From NCBI GenBank assembly GCA_001781275.1, contig MFLH01000006.1, forward strand, positions 14,581-25,233: a DNA stretch of 10,653 nucleotides, read 5' to 3'. The number at the start of each line of letters is the position of its first letter. Position 1 is the stretch's first letter. A model generated the notes under the pieces. It was not told the origin of the DNA and ran no database searches. It worked only from the letters and a program-made list of their open reading frames with translations. The stretch is from Candidatus Kaiserbacteria bacterium RIFCSPHIGHO2_02_FULL_54_11b. GTDB lineage: Bacteria; Patescibacteriota; Minisyncoccia; Phycocordibacterales; UBA2100. This document shows, in pieces, positions 5,257 to 10,653 of the stretch. The position numbers were made by a program, and so were the translations under genes.

Positions 5257-6344
5257 TGAACACGAATACCGTGCTAGTGGGGGGACTTGTCGTATTGCTT
5301 GCGATGGCAGGCTTGATCTTCTACGGCATTCAGAATATGGCTCCATCCGATGGCAGTCCGACAGCAACAACGACCGATCCGGGTACGGGAACAAACCCGC
5401 CGCCATCCCCAGAGACAAGCGCACCCATCGCCGTGACAAGTAGTACGGTTGCTCCGAGCGACACGACGGCAGTCATGAACGGCACCGTGAGAGCGAATGG
5501 CGCACTTACTACCTACTGGTATGAGTACGGTACCACTTCCACCATGGGGAATAAGACCAGCACACAAAATATTGGTTTCGGATACAGCGCCATTCCTGCT
5601 CCGGGATACATCACAGGACTCGTAAAAGAAACGACCTACTACTTCCGCCTTGTTGCTGAAAACCAACATGGCAGGGTCTCGGGCACGCAATACACCTTCC
5701 GTACAACCCTGGGTAACCCTCCGCCGGTCGGCAGTGCTCCCACGACGCGCACGCTTGCCGCGACGTCTGTTGCGCGGACAACCGTCAATCTGAACGGTGA
5801 AGTGACTCCCAACAAAGCCGCGACGCAATACTGGTTCGAATACGGTCAAAGTGCGAATCTTGGCAACACGACTGCGCTCCAATCTGCGGGCAGTGGAAGT
5901 GCCAAAGTGTCCGTTCCGCTCTCACTTTCAGGCCTCACACCTGCGACGACCTACCACTTCCGCCTGAATGCCCAGAATCAATTCGGGACGGTGAATGGCG
6001 CCATACTCACCTTCAAGACCGCCAACCCCGCCGCGGCCGCAACGCCCTCGATTACAACCAGAAGCACTACGGCCATCAGCACCTCAACCGCAAAAGTGCG
6101 CGGCACGGTGGATCCGAACGGTGCGGAGACGACGTACTGGATCGAGTACAGCACCAGTTCGGTCTTGAACTTGCCACTTCTGAAGACGACTCCCCGCAAA
6201 TCTGCCGGAGCAGGGACGAGTGCGATAGCGATAGAAGAAGATCTTTCCGCACTAAGTCCGAACACCACGTATCACTTCCGCATCGTCGCACAAAACAGTG
6301 CGGGCACGGTGCGCGGAGACCGCGATACGTTCAAGACAAAATAA
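5256..6344 (+). CDS. Membrane-anchored surface protein with three fibronectin-III-like repeats
   Basis: This 362-aa protein has an N-terminal membrane anchor (residues 6-27), a Pro/Thr/Ser-rich spacer (30-57) and three homologous repeats of about 90-100 residues (about 58-151, 161-256 and 264-361). Each repeat carries the same marks: TTYWYEYG, QYWFEYG or TTYWIEYS near its middle, then LxxxTTYxFRxxAxNxxGxVxG, then TF[RK]T at its end. This is the pattern of Fn3-like beta-sandwich domains common in bacterial surface proteins, where they serve as adhesion modules or spacers. No enzyme domain is present, so a structural or adhesive role outside the membrane is inferred. It follows the kinase gene by 73 nt but has its own promoter-like sequence, an operator-like TTCAT repeat and an inverted repeat, so regulation by the adjacent two-component system is plausible. 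Confidence 0.87.
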   Translation: MNTNTVLVGGLVVLLAMAGLIFYGIQNMAPSDGSPTATTTDPGTGTNPPPSPETSAPIAVTSSTVAPSDTTAVMNGTVRANGALTTYWYEYGTTSTMGNKTSTQNIGFGYSAIPAPGYITGLVKETTYYFRLVAENQHGRVSGTQYTFRTTLGNPPPVGSAPTTRTLAATSVARTTVNLNGEVTPNKAATQYWFEYGQSANLGNTTALQSAGSGSAKVSVPLSLSGLTPATTYHFRLNAQNQFGTVNGAILTFKTANPAAAATPSITTRSTTAISTSTAKVRGTVDPNGAETTYWIEYSTSSVLNLPLLKTTPRKSAGAGTSAIAIEEDLSALSPNTTYHFRIVAQNSAGTVRGDRDTFKTK

Positions 6345-6348
6345 GATT

Positions 6349-6385
6349 ACGTCGCGCTTTAATCGACACTGCGCGACGTGATTTT
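6349..6385 (+). terminator. Possible hairpin terminator after the Fn3 gene
   Basis: A perfect 9-bp stem (ACGTCGCGC at 6349-6357, GCGCGACGT at 6371-6379) with a 13-nt loop is followed by GATTTT. The T run is short, so termination may be partial and allow readthrough into the GlsB-like gene. Confidence 0.5.
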
Positions 6386-6394
6386 GCAAAATCA
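6379..6394. repeat. 16-bp perfect palindrome just before the GlsB-like gene
   Basis: TGATTTTGCAAAATCA reads the same on both strands and ends one base before ATG 6396. It partly overlaps the terminator stem. It may be a dimeric repressor site or just the A/T-rich tail of the terminator. Confidence 0.45.
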
Positions 6395-6395
6395 T

Positions 6396-6644
6396 ATGGG
6401 AATCATTCTTTGGATCATCTTTGGTGCGCTCGTCGGTTGGGTCGCCTCGCTCATTATGAAGTCTGATGCCGAGCAGGGGATTGTGTTGAATGTCGTCGTC
6501 GGCATCGTAGGAGCTGTCATAGGCGGCTGGATCATGAGCTTGCTTGGAGAGTCGGGGGTCGCCGGCTTCAATCTCTACAGCTTCCTCGTAGCGCTTGTGG
6601 GGGCATGTGTGTTGATCGCGATTGTGAGAGCCGTACGGCGCTAA
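6396..6644 (+). CDS. GlsB/YeaQ/YmgE-type (transglycosylase-associated) small membrane protein
   Basis: This 82-aa, almost wholly hydrophobic protein has three predicted membrane helices: residues 2-20 ([16 protein letters not shown]), 28-51 (with the family's Gly-rich [13 protein letters not shown]) and 63-79. Family members are small stress-associated membrane proteins of unresolved biochemistry, despite the historical name transglycosylase-associated; in Gram-positives GlsB is linked to envelope stress. The family start motif MGIIxWIIxGxLxG(W) matches ATG 6396. A GTG at 6378 would add six residues (MILQNH) that fall inside the upstream palindrome, so I do not use it. No Shine-Dalgarno is seen. 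The next gene begins only 7 nt after its stop, so the two are likely cotranscribed. Confidence 0.85.
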   Translation: MGIILWIIFGALVGWVASLIMKSDAEQGIVLNVVVGIVGAVIGGWIMSLLGESGVAGFNLYSFLVALVGACVLIAIVRAVRR

Positions 6645-6651
6645 TACCACT

Positions 6652-7146
6652 ATGCCTACACTTCCCATCTTTGCATTACCCAACAAGAAGATACTGCTCG
6701 CTGCAGTTGCTTCAGGGGCATCACTCGTTCTCGTCGGGGCCTTTCTCTACTTCGGTAATACGGAAGCGTTCGCGAAGGGCATTGGAGGTACACTGCCTCA
6801 GTCTTCGGGAGACAAAGTGTACTTAGCCGCGCCCGCGGCAGCTGCTATTCCACTGGAAGGGAAGGTCGCGATGCGTGAGATGCATATCGCCAACAACGGT
6901 CTTATGCTTTTGCGCGGCGCTACCGTGCTATCAAACTCGCGGGGCACTCTTCGTGTGGGAATGACGTGGGGTGCGGCGGATTTTACGTGGATGGTGCAAA
7001 CAGACTCGGGCACAGAGTTCTTGACATCGAAAGGGGTGAAGCAAACCCGCGAAGATATTCGTGTGGGCGACGTCGTCACCATAACAGGTCACCTCATCGG
7101 AAATAGTACCGAACCGACGATCGATGCGACATTTGTGAGGGAATAG
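6652..7146 (+). CDS. Membrane-anchored protein with a small predicted beta-barrel domain
   Basis: This 164-aa protein has an N-terminal signal anchor (about 13-34: ILLAAVASGASLVLVGAFLYF), a short linker, and a C-terminal domain (about 70-164) rich in alternating strands: an LRVGMTW strand, an FTWMVQTDSGTEFL hairpin, and the IRVGDVVTITGHL turn-strand. The last feature, a strand pair with VGDxVxxxG before a TI.A strand, resembles OB-fold-like DUF5666 domains seen in small envelope proteins, but I regard that as a fold-level guess only. No catalytic motif is visible. The gene lies 7 nt after the GlsB-like gene in the same direction, so the pair probably forms an operon of envelope proteins. No terminator is evident after it; 7147-7270 holds no gene I can support. 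Confidence 0.7.
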   Translation: MPTLPIFALPNKKILLAAVASGASLVLVGAFLYFGNTEAFAKGIGGTLPQSSGDKVYLAAPAAAAIPLEGKVAMREMHIANNGLMLLRGATVLSNSRGTLRVGMTWGAADFTWMVQTDSGTEFLTSKGVKQTREDIRVGDVVTITGHLIGNSTEPTIDATFVRE

Positions 7147-7270
7147 AGGTAAAACCAATTCATACCAATGGTAAACGCCGGGAACAGAGATATAGTTCGT
7201 CCACCCCCACGTTGTCGAAGACGCTTTACGGGCCGACGGATGGGTGTACGATTGGTGTAATTAACAACCC

Positions 7271-7276
7271 TAAAAT
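7271..7276 (+). promoter_or_regulatory. -10-like TAAAAT for the Cys-rich mini-gene
   Basis: TAAAAT lies 6 nt before ATG 7283, predicting a leaderless mRNA. A TTGGTG at 7252-7257 is spaced only 13 bp away, too close for a standard -35. No Shine-Dalgarno is present. Confidence 0.4.
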
Positions 7277-7282
7277 AATTCT

Positions 7283-7396
7283 ATGAGTGAAGATGAATGC
7301 AGCTGCGGGGAGCACAGCACCTGTAAGCCGGGGGATGAGAAATGCACCGGCTGCGGCAAGACGTGCCCGTCGAATCGTTCGAAGATAGAAGAGTAG
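7283..7396 (+). CDS. 37-aa cysteine-rich mini-protein, putative metal binder
   Basis: ATG 7283 to TAG 7394-7396 encodes 37 residues, beginning MSEDECSCGEHSTC and containing KCTGCGKTC before a charged tail. Six cysteines (6, 8, 14, 21, 24, 28) and one His (11) are arranged CxC-x5-C-x6-CxxC-x3-C, a density seen in metallothionein-like or small zinc-knuckle peptides. The protein is acidic at both ends and has no membrane segment, so it is probably cytoplasmic. Support that it is a real gene: a -10-like box 6 nt before the ATG, an open frame ending 16 nt before a strong terminator, and a composition that would be hard to obtain by chance. I recognise no named family; metal sequestration or redox buffering is inference. 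Confidence 0.65.
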   Translation: MSEDECSCGEHSTCKPGDEKCTGCGKTCPSNRSKIEE

Positions 7397-7412
7397 AAAA
7401 TGTTTGGATGAC

Positions 7413-7443
7413 AAAAGCCGCCGCGTCAGACGCGGCGGCTTTT
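7413..7443. terminator. Bidirectional terminator between the Cys-rich gene and ssrA
   Basis: A perfect 14-bp stem (7413-7426 and 7430-7443, loop CAG) with AAAAGCC...GGCTTTT ends gives a U tract on both strands. It lies 16 nt after the mini-gene stop on the plus strand and about 8-10 nt beyond the tmRNA 3' end on the minus strand, so it serves both convergent units. Confidence 0.88.
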
Positions 7444-7450
7444 GGTATTG

Positions 7451-7837
7451 GGGTGGAAGTGCCGGGAATCGAACCCGGGTCCAGAAAATGGCATGCAGAT
7501 GATTCTACAAGGCGTAGGATGTTCGTTTGATTTGAGCGTAGTGCGTAGAGAACATTCGAGATCGCACTATGCCGGACTCTCTTTCTTTAGGTCTCTCCTC
7601 GGAGTGAAGGGAAGACCGAACCCGAAGATATGACACGCTAGCTTCCGTATCGGATGTCGAGAGAAGCGTGGTCGCTTAGGCTAACGCGTAAGCGAACTGA
7701 AGGTCTTTCATCTGAATCGGTGAAAGAACTCCACGTGCAGTTTTGTTTGCACTTAGAATTTGAGATTTTTATGGAAGGATCTCACTTCCGCCTCGCACAC
7801 AAGCACACTGAATTTCCTGTCGAAGCCAGTCACCCCC
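7451..7837 (-). ncRNA. ssrA: Transfer-messenger RNA (tmRNA)
   Basis: This is the tmRNA that, with SmpB, rescues stalled ribosomes and tags the nascent protein. The 5' end starts GGGGGUGACUGGCUUCGACAGG, matching the universal tmRNA head; GGGGGUG (7837-7831) pairs with CACUUCC (7461-7455) as a 7-bp acceptor stem with two G-U pairs. The T arm (CCGGG/CCCGG around GGUUCGAUUCC) is at about 7462-7480. The H2 helix pairs 7812-7819 with 7482-7489. The resume codon GCA is at 7750-7748 after a UAAGU context, and the reading frame ends at TAA 7678-7676, encoding a 24-residue tag that starts ANKTARG and ends FAYALA. A stem inside the tag frame (CUUUCA/UGAAAG) matches helix H5. The encoded 3' end is discriminator A then CCC, so CCA must be completed by nucleotidyltransferase. 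The gene lies directly downstream of smpB. Confidence 0.96.
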
Positions 7838-7841
7838 CGAC

Positions 7842-7871
7842 GCTGCTCTGCTGTTTCCCGCGCAGAGCAGC
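7842..7871 (-). other. Hairpin just 5' of mature tmRNA
   Basis: A perfect 10-bp stem GCTGCTCTGC/GCAGAGCAGC with a 10-nt loop lies 4 nt upstream of the tmRNA 5' end on the minus strand. There is no T run, so it is more likely a precursor leader or processing structure than a terminator. Confidence 0.6.
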
Positions 7872-7887
7872 TTCGGGGACCGGCCGT

Positions 7888-7920
7888 GCACTTCGAAGCT
7901 CCGAAGGAGCGAAGAAGTGC
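7888..7920 (-). other. Hairpin following smpB
   Basis: Arms GCACTTC (7888-7894) and GAAGTGC (7914-7920) enclose an inner GCTCC/GGAGC stem with a GAA loop. It begins 12 nt after the smpB stop and lacks a T tract, so it looks like an RNA stability or processing element within an smpB-ssrA transcript. Confidence 0.55.
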
Positions 7921-7932
7921 TGGTTGCTTCGG

Positions 7933-8376
7933 CTATTCAGTTTTCAAAGTACGCTCTATCCGTCGTTTCTCTTCGCGCGCACGGATACTATGACGTTTGT
8001 CCAGAGCTTTCTTACCGCGCGCGATAGCTATCAAAAGCTTCAGTTTTCGGCCGTTATTATACACCTTTAAAGGCACAATTGTCAACCCTTTTTCGCCCTC
8101 TGCCGAGGCTACGTGGGCGATTTGCTTGCGCGAAAGGAGGAGTCGGCGCGTGCGCTCGGGGTCGTACGACTTTGGGGCGTTGGCCGGTTGCCATGCGGGT
8201 ATTGTTGCACCGACGAGGTAGGCTTCACCACCACGCGCGACGACGTGCGCGCCTTTGAGCGAGCCGTGACCTGCCCGCAAAGACTTCACTTCATACCCGA
8301 GCAACTCCAAACCCGCCTCGAATGTCTCGATAATTTCATAATCGAACCCAGCTCTCGAATTTTCGATAAGACTCAT
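7933..8376 (-). CDS. smpB: SsrA-binding protein SmpB
   Basis: This 147-aa protein binds the tRNA-like domain of tmRNA and delivers it to stalled ribosomes. Family signatures are in order: the N-terminal NxxAxFDYEIxExxEAGxxLxG-type segment (6-27), GYEVKSLRAG (27-36), the ATIPAW region (57-62), DPERTRRLLL (72-81), the LTIVPLKVYNNGRKLKLLIAIARGKK core (98-123), and DKR followed by the basic C-terminal tail (126-147) that enters the mRNA channel. Length is normal for the family (about 145-160). ATG 8376 overlaps the stop of the upstream 38-aa ORF as ATGA, and no Shine-Dalgarno is seen, so translation is likely coupled; -10-like TACAAT (8388-8393) nearby could add an internal promoter. The tmRNA gene follows 95 nt downstream on the same strand, with two hairpins in between. 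Confidence 0.98.
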   Translation of the reverse strand: MSLIENSRAGFDYEIIETFEAGLELLGYEVKSLRAGHGSLKGAHVVARGGEAYLVGATIPAWQPANAPKSYDPERTRRLLLSRKQIAHVASAEGEKGLTIVPLKVYNNGRKLKLLIAIARGKKALDKRHSIRAREEKRRIERTLKTE

Positions 8377-8489
8377 ATATTTGTAATATTGTATGCTCGC
8401 CCCGTAGTCAACGCGCAGCGTTGTACTACTAGGGTTTCCTCGAGGATAGTGTAGTCGAATCCGACTTTCTTATTTTGCACGACGGTCAT
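8373..8489 (-). CDS. 38-aa ORF resembling the SmpB N-terminus
   Basis: The frame runs from ATG 8489 to TGA 8375-8373. Its ATG overlaps the patatin-like gene stop (ATGA at 8489-8486) and its TGA overlaps the smpB start (ATGA at 8376-8373), so it is chained to both neighbours. Residues 5-18, QNKKVGFDYTILEE, align without gaps to the SmpB start and match the general SmpB consensus NKKAxFDYEILE even better than the downstream smpB does (ENSRAGFDYEIIET). Against the local SmpB, 8 of the first 17 residues are identical (M1, N6, G10, F11, D12, Y13, I15, E17), with several conservative changes. After residue 18 the similarity stops, and the rest (ending TTGRAYNITNI) is unrelated. It may be a truncated duplicate of smpB, a decayed copy, or a functional coupling peptide. 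The similarity is seen directly; which option holds is open. Confidence 0.55.
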   Translation of the reverse strand: MTVVQNKKVGFDYTILEETLVVQRCALTTGRAYNITNI

Positions 8490-9268
8490 GCGAGTAGTGT
8501 ACGCAATTCCTCGGCGCGCGCGAGTGCGTCGCGCACGCCACGATCAAACGTCTCAGATAAGCGAACTTTGCTCCGGGTCATTCTACGTGCGGGAAGCTTG
8601 CCTGGTTTTAGATACAACAGATTTACGTCAGACGGGTACAGGAGATTATCAATAGATGTTTCTTGCAACCCGAAAAATCTCCAGATTCCTGCCGGCGACG
8701 TCTCGTTTATAAAAAGAATTCGTTTTGCGCCCATCTGCAGGACCTTATCGAGCATTGTTTGCGTTTTCAGTCCAACCCCACCATCTATGTATGTTTTTCC
8801 GCCGAGACGAACTGTTTTTCGATAGAGGATGGGAATTGCTTTCGTTGCTCGAAGGAGTTCTAGCGGCTCAGGACTCCTAGTCGCATCTAGGAATTCTGTT
8901 TGACCTGTATCGACATTTCTCACCGCGACAAAAATGGCAGTGGGGGATTGTTTCAAAGAACTTTCGTTGAACAGCTCCTGCTGTTTAAACACAACATCTA
9001 CAAGGTAGTCGATATTCATGATACGCCATAGACGGGGAAGAAAGATGAAGCGAGTCGTTGAGAGTAATTGTGTCCAAATGCGTTTATTTGCTTCATATTG
9101 GTGAGTGGCGAAATACAGGCTTGCTCCCGCGCTACCCGAGGCGGCGACGATAATATTCGGCGTTGTGATGTTCAGTCGGGCTCCGAGTGTGTACAGGAAT
9201 CCGGCACTGTATGCACTCCGCATACCGCCACCAATACAGACTATCGCCGTTTTATTTTTATTGTTCAC
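8486..9268 (-). CDS. Patatin-like phospholipase/acyl hydrolase with variant motifs
   Basis: This 260-aa protein resembles YjjU-type patatin proteins, serine hydrolases with a Ser-Asp dyad that act on acyl lipids. The Gly-rich oxyanion segment is at 12-18 (IGGGMRS), the nucleophile elbow at 44-48 (SGSAG, S46) and the catalytic Asp motif at 162-164 (DGG, D162). Two canonical glycines are changed: the last Gly of GGGxRG is Ser18, and the first Gly of GxSxG is Ser44; S46 and D162 remain, so activity is possible. No signal peptide or clear membrane helix is visible, so it is probably cytoplasmic or membrane-peripheral. The start is GTG 9268, preceded directly by an in-frame TAG, so no longer form exists. 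An extended -10 (TGATATAGT) ends 7 nt before it, implying a leaderless mRNA. The stop overlaps the next ORF as ATGA, making it the head of the smpB operon. Confidence 0.85.
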   Translation of the reverse strand: MNNKNKTAIVCIGGGMRSAYSAGFLYTLGARLNITTPNIIVAASGSAGASLYFATHQYEANKRIWTQLLSTTRFIFLPRLWRIMNIDYLVDVVFKQQELFNESSLKQSPTAIFVAVRNVDTGQTEFLDATRSPEPLELLRATKAIPILYRKTVRLGGKTYIDGGVGLKTQTMLDKVLQMGAKRILFINETSPAGIWRFFGLQETSIDNLLYPSDVNLLYLKPGKLPARRMTRSKVRLSETFDRGVRDALARAEELRTLLA

Positions 9269-9275
9269 CTAATGA

Positions 9276-9284
9276 ACTATATCA
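9276..9284 (-). promoter_or_regulatory. Extended -10 TGATATAGT for the patatin-smpB-ssrA operon
   Basis: TATAGT (9276-9281) with the extended TGn element lies 7 nt before GTG 9268 on the minus strand, which predicts transcription starting at the start codon. The 62-nt gap to ftsH holds both divergent promoters. Confidence 0.55.
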
Positions 9285-9316
9285 ATCATTTTTCTTTCAA
9301 TACCGCGTCGAATATG

Positions 9317-9322
9317 TATAAT
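9317..9322 (+). promoter_or_regulatory. -10 hexamer TATAAT for ftsH
   Basis: A perfect TATAAT lies 8 nt before ATG 9331. A weak TTTCAA (9295-9300) with a 16-bp spacer is the only -35 candidate. No Shine-Dalgarno separates the -10 and the ATG. Confidence 0.6.
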
Positions 9323-9330
9323 GCCCCGAT

Positions 9331-10653
9331 ATGGCAATTCCGGAAAAACAGCTCTCACGTAAGCCACGGGGAGGCGAAAAGCCAAAGCAGGGTGGCGGGC
9401 CCTCTCTTTGGGTACAGCTCGCGGCTGCCTTCGGGGTCTTCCTCGTACTCTCATTCGGCTACTCGTTTGTGCGTCAATACATCTCGACGCAAGATGAATT
9501 GATACCGCTCTCGCAAATAGCGCAGGATATCACTGCGGGCACGATCACTTCCCTCGAAGTCTCGGGCGACAAGATAACCGCAATCTATGCAGACAAGACA
9601 GAGAAGACCTCGCGCAAAGAAAGCGAGAGTTCGCTCGTGCAGACACTCTCGGATTACGGACTCGAGCCGGAAAAGTTGGCGGCGGTGAAAATAGAGATCA
9701 AGGATGAGGGAGGTTTGCGTTTCTGGGCGCTGACGCTTCTGCCGATATTGGTGCCAATCATATTTCTCTTCGGGGTCATCTGGTATCTCTCGCGGCAATT
9801 GCGCGGAGGAGGCGGTGGTATGCAAGCATTCTCATTTGGCAAATCGATGGCGCGACTCGTGAATCCAGAAGACGAAGTTCAGAAAGTGACGTTTAAAGAT
9901 GTGGCGGGCGCCAAAGAGGCGAAGAGTGAGCTTCTCGAGATAGTGGACTTCCTCAAAAATCCAAAGAAATTCATCCAGATCGGCGCACGCATCCCCAAAG
10001 GCGTGCTTCTCATGGGGGCACCGGGGACAGGCAAGACCTTGCTCGCACGCGCGGTCGCGGGCGAAGCAGGTGTGCCGTTCTTCTCGATCTCGGGCTCTGA
10101 ATTCGTCGAAATGTTCGTCGGCGTCGGGGCTTCGCGCGTACGCGACCTTTTCCAGACGGCGAAAAAAGCCGCGCCCGCGATCGTCTTTATCGACGAGATT
10201 GACGCGGTGGGGCGCGTGCGCGGCACCGGCGTCGGCGGAGGCAACGACGAGCGCGAGCAGACCCTGAATCAAATACTCGTCGAGATGGACGGCTTTGAGC
10301 CCAACGAAAAAGTCATCGTAATGGCGGCATCCAACAGGCCCGATGTGCTCGATCCTGCACTTTTGCGCCCGGGCCGCTTTGATAGGCGCGTCACCATAGA
10401 TTTGCCGGATAGGAAAGACCGTGAGGAGATCCTCAAAGTCCATGCACGCTCGAAGCCACTCGGGGCTGATGTGAAGCTCGTGGTCATCGCCGAGCGCACG
10501 CCCGGATTCTCCGGGGCCGATCTCGCGAGTCTCATGAATGAGGGGGCGATTCTCGCCGCGCGTGAAGACCGCAAAGAGATCACCCAATACGACCTCATCC
10601 GCAGTATCGAAAAAGTGATGCTCGGGCCCGAGCGTCGCTCACACGTATTGAAC
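9331..10653 (+). CDS. ftsH: ATP-dependent zinc metalloprotease FtsH (3' end outside window)
   Basis: FtsH is a membrane-bound AAA+ protease that degrades misfolded membrane proteins and some SsrA-tagged substrates. 441 residues are visible: a basic N-terminus, TM1 (about 28-50), a small extracytoplasmic domain of about 80 residues, TM2 (about 131-154), a Gly-rich linker GGGGG, then the AAA module. Walker A is GAPGTGKT (229-236), Walker B IVFIDEID with D288-E289, the pore loop contains [17 protein letters not shown], and the second region of homology reads [19 protein letters not shown] with its arginine fingers. The window ends at [10 protein letters not shown], just before the HEXXH zinc site is expected, so proteolytic residues cannot be checked. 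In-frame TAA at 9319-9321 overlaps the -10 and leaves ATG 9331 as the only start; it has no Shine-Dalgarno, which strongly suggests a leaderless message. Divergent from the patatin-smpB-ssrA operon. Confidence 0.98.
   Translation, partial: MAIPEKQLSRKPRGGEKPKQGGGPSLWVQLAAAFGVFLVLSFGYSFVRQYISTQDELIPLSQIAQDITAGTITSLEVSGDKITAIYADKTEKTSRKESESSLVQTLSDYGLEPEKLAAVKIEIKDEGGLRFWALTLLPILVPIIFLFGVIWYLSRQLRGGGGGMQAFSFGKSMARLVNPEDEVQKVTFKDVAGAKEAKSELLEIVDFLKNPKKFIQIGARIPKGVLLMGAPGTGKTLLARAVAGEAGVPFFSISGSEFVEMFVGVGASRVRDLFQTAKKAAPAIVFIDEIDAVGRVRGTGVGGGNDEREQTLNQILVEMDGFEPNEKVIVMAASNRPDVLDPALLRPGRFDRRVTIDLPDRKDREEILKVHARSKPLGADVKLVVIAERTPGFSGADLASLMNEGAILAAREDRKEITQYDLIRSIEKVMLGPERRSHVLN

Noticed and set aside
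5274..5882. 202-aa minus-strand open frame
   Set aside because: Shadow of the Fn3-repeat gene; basic, low-similarity translation with no start context.
7454..7490. tRNA-like T arm and acceptor end considered as a tRNA gene
   Set aside because: The partner acceptor strand is about 380 nt away next to the tmRNA head motif; it is the tRNA-like domain of ssrA.
7654..8070. 138-aa plus-strand open frame
   Set aside because: It runs antisense across the tmRNA and the smpB 3' end, both firmly identified.
9832..10587. 251-aa minus-strand open frame
   Set aside because: Antisense to the ftsH AAA module, whose motifs are all present.
1..10653. CRISPR array, insertion sequence or prophage
   Set aside because: No regularly spaced direct repeats, no transposase or integrase frame, and no terminal inverted repeats were seen on either strand.

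Overview
The window looks like part of a small, streamlined bacterial genome, most plausibly a Candidatus Patescibacteria/CPR (Parcubacteria-like) lineage. That is an inference from the dense short genes, the many single-pass membrane-anchored proteins of unknown function, the GlsB/YeaQ-type and Fn3-type envelope proteins, the scarcity of Shine-Dalgarno sequences, and the presence of ftsH, smpB and ssrA. TGA is used as a stop (for example by the nuclease at 670), so the genetic code is not the Gracilibacteria/SR1 code 25. The window is cut inside a gene at both ends: an M15 peptidase on the left and ftsH on the right.

Layout. Positions 1-1287 (minus) hold a two-gene operon: a membrane-anchored or secreted staphylococcal-type nuclease followed, with an ATGA overlap, by an exported M15/VanY-like zinc peptidase that runs off the left edge. 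A divergent gene at 1309 encodes a DUF4163/DUF3298 (RsiV/PdaC-like) membrane-anchored protein. Positions 2082-3214 carry two tandem paralogous single-pass membrane proteins of unknown family, closed by a strong hairpin terminator. Positions 3463-5182 encode an OmpR-family response regulator and a histidine kinase that overlap by about 50 nt. At 5256-6344 lies a membrane-anchored protein with three Fn3-like repeats, followed by a GlsB/YeaQ-type membrane protein, a membrane-anchored putative beta-barrel-domain protein and a 37-residue Cys-rich mini-protein. On the minus strand, 9268 down to 7451 is a trans-translation cluster: patatin-like hydrolase, a 38-aa ORF resembling the SmpB N-terminus, smpB and the tmRNA gene ssrA. 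The first three are chained by ATGA overlaps. ftsH starts at 9331 on the plus strand.

How the parts may work together. Tandem TTCAT-N6-TTCA(T/C) repeats with an 11-bp pitch, the typical footprint of OmpR/PhoB regulators, sit upstream of three transcription units: the second paralog (2705), the response regulator itself (3463) and the Fn3 protein (5256). This suggests a local autoregulated envelope regulon. SmpB, tmRNA and FtsH (a protease known to degrade some SsrA-tagged proteins) form a ribosome-rescue and quality-control neighbourhood. Most transcription-unit starts have a -10-like hexamer 6-8 nt before the start codon and no Shine-Dalgarno, which points to leaderless mRNAs as a normal mode here.

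The most unusual items are the shared operator-like repeats, the SmpB-N-terminus-like mini-ORF directly upstream of smpB, the 21-bp divergent promoter with overlapping -10 boxes, and the 24-residue tmRNA tag.
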